From NCBI RefSeq assembly GCF_000473205.1, contig NZ_AXBF01000007.1:28210-92209 (forward strand): DNA of 64,000 nucleotides. Direction: 5' to 3'. The position numbers and the translations under genes are program-made. Positions 58,127 through 64,000 of this stretch are shown in pieces (within the stretch, counting starts at the first letter, position 1; every line of letters begins with the position of its first letter). The notes below the pieces were generated by a model. That model worked only from the letters and a program-made list of their open reading frames with translations. It had not been told where the DNA came from and made no database searches. This stretch comes from Pseudophaeobacter arcticus DSM 23566 (lineage in GTDB: Bacteria > Pseudomonadota > Alphaproteobacteria > Rhodobacterales > Rhodobacteraceae).

Positions 58127-58316
58127 TACTGAAGGGTCCTGGCGGCGGTCATGGGGGGTGTTGGATCTCTTGTGGTGTGGCGCAGCATGTCGATAGCAGC
58201 CCCAAAGCGCAATGTCGCCTTTTTCCTGCGCCGCAACCGGTTTATGGCGCGCCGCGCATCCCGGGACGGGACCCGACCCACCGGTATCAGAGGCAGCCCG
58301 TATCAGGCAGCTTGGA

Positions 58317-59330
58317 TCAGGGGCGGCTGGTCACCTGCCAGATCAAGTCGGGACGGCGCCCGGCGCTGCGGCGGTGCAGCAGGCTCACCCGGCTGGCCAT
58401 ACGCCCGTCCAGCCGGGCCTGGCTGTCGACGCGAAACCACTGCGAGCTGACAGAGATCTGCTCCGGCCCCACTCTATCGGGCGGGCTGTCGCCCTCGGGG
58501 CTGCTCGCAGGGGGCTCTTGGGGGGTGTCTTCGGCCTGTTGCAGCCGCGCGGCGGTGAGAAAGTCTTCAACCGAGGCAAAGCCTTGCCGGTCGCGCTGGC
58601 GCAGCAGCCGGGCCAGCACGGCGCTGGACAGATCCGGCAGAAAGCTCGCCAGGACTTCGGGGCGGGCGGTGTTCACATTCAACCGGCTGTCGCCGGGCAG
58701 GGCGGTGATCAGGGGCCGCAGGCGGGCATAGGCACGGGGCGACAGCCCCGGCAGATCCGCCAGCTGATCGGCGCTCAGCAGCGGGCCGCCCACCGGGTCC
58801 AGTGGCGGATCCCGTTGCAGCCAGCGCTGCCGGTCTGCCAGCTCTGCGCCCGGGGTGACAAAGCGACGGATGTCATCGGCGATCCGGGGCGGCAGCCCGA
58901 GGCGCGCCAGCAAAAGCACAAAGGCCTCCTGCGCCAGGGGGCTGTCGGCCTGGCTGAGCCAGTTGACGTTAAAGCGCCCCTGCAGATCCTGGATCTGGCC
59001 GACAACGTCGCCGCGCGCCAGCGCCAGCGGCGGGCGCGGTTTGGCCCAGGCCTCGCGCAGGTGATCGCTGCTGCCACTGTCGCGGGCCAGCTGGCTGAGC
59101 GCCAGCGCATCAAAGCCATCCAGCGAGAGGCTGAGCTGATCGGCCAAGAGCCCCGCCTCCAGTCGGCTGCGCCCCTGCTCGGCACGGCTGAGCAACAGGG
59201 TGGCCACCGCCGCCAGCGCCGCCACCAGAACCAGGGCATTGACCAGAACAAACCCCTGATCCCTGGTCCCTTGATTTCTGGCCCCCTGATCCTTGGCCGG
59301 TGCTGGTCTTGTTCTGTTCATCTGGCTCAT
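58317..59330 (-). CDS. gspK: Type II secretion minor pseudopilin GspK
   Basis: A 337-residue large pseudopilin, the tip of the pseudopilus. The prepilin motif is QGFVLVNALVLVAAL (about 23-37); unlike other pseudopilins it lacks Glu at position +5 of the mature form (Asn there), which is normal for GspK. The bulky C-terminal domain includes WAKPRPPLALARGDVVGQIQDLQGRFNVN and RLNVNTARPEVLASFLP (helix-hairpin-helix-like). The start at 59330 overlaps the gspJ stop by 4 bases. A QGARNQGTRDQG lead shows the local repeat tendency. Confidence 0.9.
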   Translation of the reverse strand: MSQMNRTRPAPAKDQGARNQGTRDQGFVLVNALVLVAALAAVATLLLSRAEQGRSRLEAGLLADQLSLSLDGFDALALSQLARDSGSSDHLREAWAKPRPPLALARGDVVGQIQDLQGRFNVNWLSQADSPLAQEAFVLLLARLGLPPRIADDIRRFVTPGAELADRQRWLQRDPPLDPVGGPLLSADQLADLPGLSPRAYARLRPLITALPGDSRLNVNTARPEVLASFLPDLSSAVLARLLRQRDRQGFASVEDFLTAARLQQAEDTPQEPPASSPEGDSPPDRVGPEQISVSSQWFRVDSQARLDGRMASRVSLLHRRSAGRRPDLIWQVTSRP

Positions 59331-60124
59331 TTCAGGCTCTCCACAAGGGAGATTTTGCCAAAATGCCCGGTGACCAGGGTCAGCTCGACCGCCAGGGGCA
59401 GGGTGTCGGAATAGACTTCGACCGCCCCGGCAGTGCTGTCGTCGTCGGCGGCCCCACCGGTGATCGACCCGATACCCGAACCGGGGTCCTGGGCGGGGGC
59501 AGTGCCCTCGACCCAGCCGGTCTGCGGCCAGTAGCTGCGCAGATGCAGCGCCGTGATGCCGCCTAGCGCCGCCCCGAGGTGGGGCCCGGTCTGCAGCCGT
59601 GATCTGGGATCGGCGGGGATCAGGCTGGGCCAGAAACTGCGGCTCAGCTGGCCGTTCTGCAGCCGCCATTCGACCCGCCCGGTTTTGAGGCCGGTTTTCA
59701 GGCCCGGGGGCTGAGATCCAAGGGCGCCGTTACGCCCGGTGTCAAACTGGGCGAGACCGCCGCGCGACAGCGCCAGCACCGTGACCTCGCCACGGCGCCA
59801 AAAGCGCAGCGCGGCCTGGGGCGCGGCGCGCTCGGGTGGGTAGAACAGCATCGGCACCAGGGCGCTGAGGTCCGCCCGCAGCAGGCTGGTCACCTCGGCC
59901 AGGGCGGCGGTCTGGCTGGAGCGGCTGGTGAGGCCATCGCGCATGCGGATCATTCCGGTGAGCGCCTGTGCGCCCATCACTGCCACCAGGGCAAAAATCG
60001 CCATGGCCAGGACCAGCTCGATCAGGCTGAGCCCCCGATCCGAGGCTGCGGCCTGGGGGCTGGTCTGGTTGTTGGGGGCCTGGCTTTCGGGGGCCTGGGG
60101 ACTGGGCGTTTGTGGGCGCGTCAT
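59327..60124 (-). CDS. gspJ: Type II secretion minor pseudopilin GspJ
   Basis: A 265-residue pseudopilin. The cleavage motif is DRGLSLIELVLAMAIFALVAV (about 29-49) with Glu at +5. The lead before it is unusually long (29 residues, repeat-like SPQAPESQAPNNQ). The C-terminal domain is beta-rich. It overlaps gspI and gspK by 4 bases each, as expected for a coupled minor-pseudopilin set (H, I, J, K). Confidence 0.9.
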   Translation of the reverse strand: MTRPQTPSPQAPESQAPNNQTSPQAAASDRGLSLIELVLAMAIFALVAVMGAQALTGMIRMRDGLTSRSSQTAALAEVTSLLRADLSALVPMLFYPPERAAPQAALRFWRRGEVTVLALSRGGLAQFDTGRNGALGSQPPGLKTGLKTGRVEWRLQNGQLSRSFWPSLIPADPRSRLQTGPHLGAALGGITALHLRSYWPQTGWVEGTAPAQDPGSGIGSITGGAADDDSTAGAVEVYSDTLPLAVELTLVTGHFGKISLVESLK

Positions 60125-60525
60125 TGGCGCGGCTCCGGTGCCAGATACAGCACCAGCTGCGCGCCTTCGCCACTGTCGGCGCGGGCGGTGACGCGGGTCC
60201 TGATCAGCCCGCCAGCGGTGATCTCCTGGTGGGTTTCAAGACGAAAGCGCTGCCCGCCTAAGGCAACCTCGGCTGGCAGCGCCGGGCCAGTCCCGGCATA
60301 GAGTTGCAGTTCCTCGGCGCGGTTGCGGGCGGCAAGCCGGGCCAGCAGGCGCGGGGTCTCGCCGCCGATGGCCAGACGGGATTGATCCGTGGCCCGCAGC
60401 GCCGCCAGGCTGCCAAGCGTCAGCACCAGAATGGCCAGGGCCAGCTCCAGCAGGGTAAAGCCCCGGCTGGCTTGCGCCGGGTGCCGAGGCTCTGCGCTGC
60501 GGTGCGATCTCAGGAGCTGTCGCAT
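60121..60525 (-). CDS. gspI: Type II secretion minor pseudopilin GspI
   Basis: A 134-residue pseudopilin with cleavage motif SRGFTLLELALAILVLTLGSL (about 20-40) and the small beta domain typical of GspI (AARNRAEELQLYAG). It overlaps gspH by 16 bases and gspJ by 4. Confidence 0.9.
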   Translation of the reverse strand: MRQLLRSHRSAEPRHPAQASRGFTLLELALAILVLTLGSLAALRATDQSRLAIGGETPRLLARLAARNRAEELQLYAGTGPALPAEVALGGQRFRLETHQEITAGGLIRTRVTARADSGEGAQLVLYLAPEPRQ

Positions 60526-61070
60526 ATCAGCCCTGTCCGGCCATCGCTGCGGCAGCTGGCCTGCCGTGCTCCGCTGTGTCCCTGGCGAATGGACCCGGAG
60601 CGCGGCGCAAAGCGGATGCGAAAGGCAGAGCTGCGGCCATCGGCGAGAAACTGAATATCAGGCCTGCCACTGCTGGCGGCGGCGCTGCCCTGCGAATGCA
60701 GCGGTATAAACTGCACCCGCCCCTGCCAGCGCTGCTGCCGGGGCGAGATCTGCCAGGCCTGGTCCTGCCCCAAAGCCGGATCATAGCCCCCCTGGCCGAC
60801 CTGATTGCTGGCCTGACGGCTGGCCAGCCGCAGCCCTTCGGGTTCGATGATCAGGCCACGGCTGCTCTGACCGGTGATGGCCAATTGGCGCATCTGCTCG
60901 AACTGGCGTTGAAACAGCGCCATGTCCTGCGTCGCCGGGGTGCTGCCGCGCGGCAGCGCCAGGGTGGCGCCCAGAGCCAGAACCGACAGCACCGCAATCG
61001 AGACCAGCAGTTCAATCAGGGTAAACCCGGCGTCGTTACGGTCTGAATCAGGCTCTAATTCAGGGTCCAT
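60510..61070 (-). CDS. gspH: Type II secretion minor pseudopilin GspH
   Basis: A 186-residue pseudopilin with cleavage motif DAGFTLIELLVSIAVLSVLAL (about 13-33). The C-terminal domain (FQRQFEQMRQLAITGQSSRGLII) fits GspH/FimT. It overlaps gspG by 16 bases upstream and gspI by 16 bases downstream. Confidence 0.9.
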   Translation of the reverse strand: MDPELEPDSDRNDAGFTLIELLVSIAVLSVLALGATLALPRGSTPATQDMALFQRQFEQMRQLAITGQSSRGLIIEPEGLRLASRQASNQVGQGGYDPALGQDQAWQISPRQQRWQGRVQFIPLHSQGSAAASSGRPDIQFLADGRSSAFRIRFAPRSGSIRQGHSGARQASCRSDGRTGLICDSS

Positions 61071-61552
61071 GAGCCAATATCCCGATTGACGCCCTCGCCG
61101 CCTGCACTGCCATCGGCGCCATAGCTGAAGACGTCAAACTCTTCGTGCACACCAGGCGAGAGATATTGGTAGGGCTGGCCCCAGGGGTCCATCGGCTGGC
61201 GGTCCATATAGCCGCCTTCGGCCCAGTTGGCGGGTTGCGGATCGCTGCTGGGACGGCTGACCAGCGCCTGCAGCCCCTGCTCGGTTGTGGGGTAGCGGAA
61301 ATTGTCCAGCCGGTAGAGCTTCACGGCGCTGACCACCGAGGCGATATCGGCCTTGGCGCGGGCGGCGCGGGCCTGATCGGGACGGTCGATCACCCGGGGC
61401 ACCACCACCAGCGCCAGCACCGACAGGATCACCACCACCACCATCAGCTCCAGCAGGGAAAACCCGGCATCCTTGGCCGAATTCTGCGGCGGAGTTTGCT
61501 CAGCAGAGCGGCGGCGCAGAGACGCCAGGAGGGAAGACGACACTATTGACAT
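61055..61552 (-). CDS. gspG: Type II secretion major pseudopilin GspG
   Basis: A 165-residue major pseudopilin. After a 29-residue basic lead comes DAGFSLLELMVVVVILSVLAL (cleavage at Gly, Glu +5). The globular part has the family features RAKADIASVVSAVKLYRLDNFRYPTTEQGLQAL and the calcium-loop region DPWGQPYQYLSPG...FDVFSYGADG. First gene of the seven-gene unit gspGHIJKLM. Prepilin peptidase is divergent across 137 bases. Confidence 0.95.
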   Translation of the reverse strand: MSIVSSSLLASLRRRSAEQTPPQNSAKDAGFSLLELMVVVVILSVLALVVVPRVIDRPDQARAARAKADIASVVSAVKLYRLDNFRYPTTEQGLQALVSRPSSDPQPANWAEGGYMDRQPMDPWGQPYQYLSPGVHEEFDVFSYGADGSAGGEGVNRDIGSWTLN

Positions 61553-61689
61553 GGAAGACTTTCATTTGCTTGCCCGCATGATAAGGGAGGGGGCAGAGGC
61601 TTGTCCATCACCCGCCTGACAGATCAGGGAAATAGCCTGCCCAAGCGCGGTGTCCGTTCAGGCGAGGGCCGCAGGAGAGGGAGACACCC

Positions 61690-62556
61690 ATGTTCTGGCC
61701 TGACTTCTGGCCTGACTTCTGGCCAAACCAGGCGGCGCCGGTTGGCGATGCTCTGCCTTTTGCCGCGGGGCTGTTTTTGCTGCTGCTGGCCCCGGCTCTG
61801 GGGTCGTTTCTGGGGGTGCTGGTGGACCGTTTGCCGCGCGGCGAGGATGTGCTTTGGGCGCCCTCGCGCTGCCGCAGCTGTGCCCAGCGGTTGCAGATCC
61901 GCGATCTGCTGCCAATCCTGTCCTTTGTCTGGATGCGGGGGCGCTGTCGCTCTTGCGGCGCCGCCATTCCGCCCTGGAGCCTCTATCTGGAGATCATCGC
62001 CACCGGCTGCGCGGTGCTGGCTTTGGCCGCCGGGGGCAGTGGTGTGACGGTGCTGATGTCCTGCCTGTTCCTGTGGGGCCTGCTGGCGCTGGCGCTCTGC
62101 GATCTGCTGTGGCTGCGGCTGCCGGATCCGCTGACGCTGAGCCTGGCTGGGGTGGTGCTGATCTGGGCCTGGCTCGGTGGTCGCCAGGATCTGGGGCTGG
62201 CGCTGCTGGGCGCAGGGCTGGGCAGCACCAGCTTTCTGGCGCTGCGCCTGGGCTATCAAAAACTGCGCCACCGCGAGGGGCTGGGGCTGGGAGATGTCAA
62301 GCTGATGGTGGGGCTGGGCGGGTTTGCCGGCCCCTTTGATCTGCCACTGCTGGTGCTGGTGGCGGCGCTGCTGGCACTGGTCAAACCCCTGGCTAAACTC
62401 CTGATCGGTGGCCTGGCCAGCCTGCTGCTATCAGAGCGCGGCAGGGAGCGCCAAGCCGCAGAGATTGGTCAACAGGCGCTGCCCTTTGGGACGGCGCTCT
62501 GCGCTGCGGCGGCGCTGCTGTGGCTGGCGCGGGCTTTGGGCGGGCTGCCGTTCTAA
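61690..62556 (+). CDS. gspO: Prepilin peptidase GspO (A24 family)
   Basis: A 288-residue polytopic aspartic peptidase that cleaves and N-methylates the pseudopilins. Two CxxC pairs (CRSC at about 58-61 and 83-86) form the zinc-binding cytoplasmic loop. The catalytic Asp residues are in CDLLWLRLPDPLT and GLGDVKLM; eight membrane segments fit the family. The N-terminus FWPDFWPDFWPN comes from a 12-bp repeat and is atypical, so the true start could be lower. It is divergent from gspG, keeping enzyme and substrates together. Confidence 0.92.
   Translation: MFWPDFWPDFWPNQAAPVGDALPFAAGLFLLLLAPALGSFLGVLVDRLPRGEDVLWAPSRCRSCAQRLQIRDLLPILSFVWMRGRCRSCGAAIPPWSLYLEIIATGCAVLALAAGGSGVTVLMSCLFLWGLLALALCDLLWLRLPDPLTLSLAGVVLIWAWLGGRQDLGLALLGAGLGSTSFLALRLGYQKLRHREGLGLGDVKLMVGLGGFAGPFDLPLLVLVAALLALVKPLAKLLIGGLASLLLSERGRERQAAEIGQQALPFGTALCAAAALLWLARALGGLPF
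61693..61728 (+). repeat. 12-bp coding tandem repeat, three copies
   Basis: TTCTGGCCTGAC at 61693 and 61705 and TTCTGGCCAAAC at 61717, immediately behind the prepilin peptidase ATG; encodes FWPD-FWPD-FWPN. Confidence 0.9.
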
Positions 62557-62786
62557 GAGAGGGCAGACTAAGAGAGAGCAGGTCAAAAGATCTGGCCAAA
62601 AGATCTGGGCGCCTGCGCGCCAGACTATTTGATCTTGCCCGGCGCCCGCCTTAGGGTCCGGCGAGGCTTTACCACAGGCCGTACTTCTGGCCTTGTCCTT
62701 TGGCCGCGTCGCAGGTTTTGTATCACAGGCCAGTAGCACTGGCGGGATCAGCGGCTTTTGTTCAGATCTATTCAAACGTGAGACCC

Positions 62787-64000
62787 ATGGTGATTTCCAA
62801 CTCCTTCTGGCGCCTTTTCAGCACCACCCTGATCCCCGTCTTGGCGCCGCTGGCGCTGATGGCAACAGAGCCCACCGCCCCGCCTGCGGCCCAGGGCTCA
62901 CAGGGATCACAGGTGGCCCAGGGATCACAGAGCGCGCAGGTGGCCCAGAGCGCGCCCGCCGCGCCGAGCATGAGTGAGGTTGAAGCCGCCTGGGCGCGCG
63001 GCGATTTTGTCTTTGTGCGTCAGGGGCTGAAACATCTGGCCGAGAACGGCACCAACATGCAGGCCCAGTATCGCTATGGCCGGGTGCTGATGGAGGGGCG
63101 CGGCGGGCCGCAGGATCTGATGGCGGCGCGCGACTGGCTGGAACGGGCGGCGGCGCAGAACCAGGCGTCGGCAGCGGTGCTTTTGGCGCGGCTCTACCTG
63201 AGTGCAGCCCCCGGTGGCCCTGCCCGCAACCCCGAGCGCGCCGCCGTGGTGCTGCGCTCTGCTGCGGTGCGCGGCCATGGCGAAGCGCAGTATTACCTCG
63301 GCCTGCTCTACCGCTCTGGAGAGGGGGTGCGGGCGGATCCGGTGGAATCCCTGACCTGGATGCAGGCGGCGGCGGAAAACGGCAATGTCGAAGCCCAGTT
63401 TGAGCTCAGCCGCGCCTATGCAGAGGGGCTTGGCACCGCAGTTGACAGCGCCCTGGCGCTGGTCTGGCTGCAACAGGCGGCAGAGGCGGGACATAACGAG
63501 GCGCAGTATTGGCTGGCCTTTGCGCTGGACAGTGGCCGGGGGGTGCTGCGCAACCGCGCGGCCGGGCTGAACTGGCTGCTGCGCGCCGCCGAGGGGGGCT
63601 TTTTGCGCGCCCAGGTGGCGCTGGGGAAGAAATACCTCACAGGCGAGGGGGCGCCGGTCAACCCCCATGAGGCGTTGCGCTGGCTCTCGCTTGGGGTGGC
63701 GGCCGATGATCTGGACGCCAAGGTGGCGCTGGGTCTGGCCCTCATGGGCGGTCAGGGGATTGCCGCGAATTTGGCGCAGGCCAGGCAGCTGTTGAGCGAG
63801 GCGGCGGCCGAAGGTGTGTCACAGGCGAGCTTTGCCCTGGGCCAGATCGCAGAGCAGCAAGAGGCGGGATTTGGCGAGGCCGTCAAGATGTATCGCCAGG
63901 CGGTGGATCAGGGCAGTGACGCGGCGGCGCGGCGGCTGGGGGTGCTGGCCATTGACGGTCAGCTGGAAGGCCTGATGGCGCCGCATCGTATGGTGGCTTG
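62787..64000 (+). CDS. Sel1-repeat (TPR-like) protein, C-terminus beyond window
   Basis: At least 404 residues, still open at the window end. A hydrophobic lead (FSTTLIPVLAPLALMA, about 11-26) looks like a signal peptide, followed by a Gln/Ser/Ala linker (GSQGSQVAQGSQSAQVAQ) and then about eight Sel1-type repeats of 33-37 residues, for example AAVRGHGEAQYYLGLLYRSGEGV and AAEAGHNEAQYWLAFALDSGRGV. Sel1 proteins are protein-binding adaptors in the periplasm or at the envelope. It lies 230 bases behind the prepilin peptidase on the same strand; a link to the secretion system is possible but not shown. Confidence 0.85.
   Translation, partial: MVISNSFWRLFSTTLIPVLAPLALMATEPTAPPAAQGSQGSQVAQGSQSAQVAQSAPAAPSMSEVEAAWARGDFVFVRQGLKHLAENGTNMQAQYRYGRVLMEGRGGPQDLMAARDWLERAAAQNQASAAVLLARLYLSAAPGGPARNPERAAVVLRSAAVRGHGEAQYYLGLLYRSGEGVRADPVESLTWMQAAAENGNVEAQFELSRAYAEGLGTAVDSALALVWLQQAAEAGHNEAQYWLAFALDSGRGVLRNRAAGLNWLLRAAEGGFLRAQVALGKKYLTGEGAPVNPHEALRWLSLGVAADDLDAKVALGLALMGGQGIAANLAQARQLLSEAAAEGVSQASFALGQIAEQQEAGFGEAVKMYRQAVDQGSDAAARRLGVLAIDGQLEGLMAPHRMVA

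Overview
The window looks like part of an extrachromosomal replicon (plasmid or chromid) of an alphaproteobacterium of the Rhodobacteraceae, probably the Roseobacter group. The evidence is high GC with strong G/C third-position bias, a RepA-type initiator (RPA family) beside a parA/parB pair, and a dTDP-rhamnose operon next to the replication module. That last layout is known from the RepA-I 'biofilm plasmids' of Phaeobacter and relatives. The genus cannot be fixed from the sequence alone.

Layout. 1-1.2 kb: 3'-truncated DEAD-box helicase. 1.7-4.1 kb: membrane GGDEF/EAL protein. 4.2-12.4 kb: a poorly understood locus with a 2,001-residue Ala-rich protein ending in a HEAGH zincin domain, a CpXC protein behind it, a divergent small winged-helix regulator and a MASE1-like membrane protein; three in-phase 21-bp repeats lie between the two arms. 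12.5-15.1 kb: chemoreceptor. 15.2-19.5 kb: RTX surface protein and a DUF2793/peptidase-G2-like protein. 19.5-40.3 kb: surface polysaccharide island, with gmd, a GDP-sugar epimerase/reductase, a ColD-like dehydratase (His in place of the PLP lysine), five sulfotransferase-like genes, several glycosyltransferases, UDP-galactopyranose mutase with GlfT-like enzymes, and KpsT/KpsE/KpsM-type export proteins. 40.4-44.9 kb: replication and partition module (parB, parA, origin, repA), bracketed by two near-identical palindromes that look like parS. 44.9-49.8 kb: a GT4 glycosyltransferase and rfbCBDA. 50.0-62.6 kb: type II secretion system in several transcription units (gspDEF; gspC; a lipoprotein; gspGHIJKLM; prepilin peptidase), in which gspD carries an apparent single-base frameshift. 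62.8-64 kb: Sel1-repeat protein cut by the window end.

Taken together the genes read as a surface and biofilm replicon: c-di-GMP turnover, chemotaxis, an RTX protein, and a capsule or O-antigen inferred to contain rhamnose, galactofuranose and a GDP-colitose- or GDP-fucose-type sugar, possibly sulfated, plus protein secretion. Two features are unusual. One is the giant zincin operon with its own regulator and phased operator-like repeats. The other is the large number of 11-16-bp tandem repeats at gene ends and in intergenic gaps across the window. No rRNA, tRNA, CRISPR array, transposase or integrase was seen.
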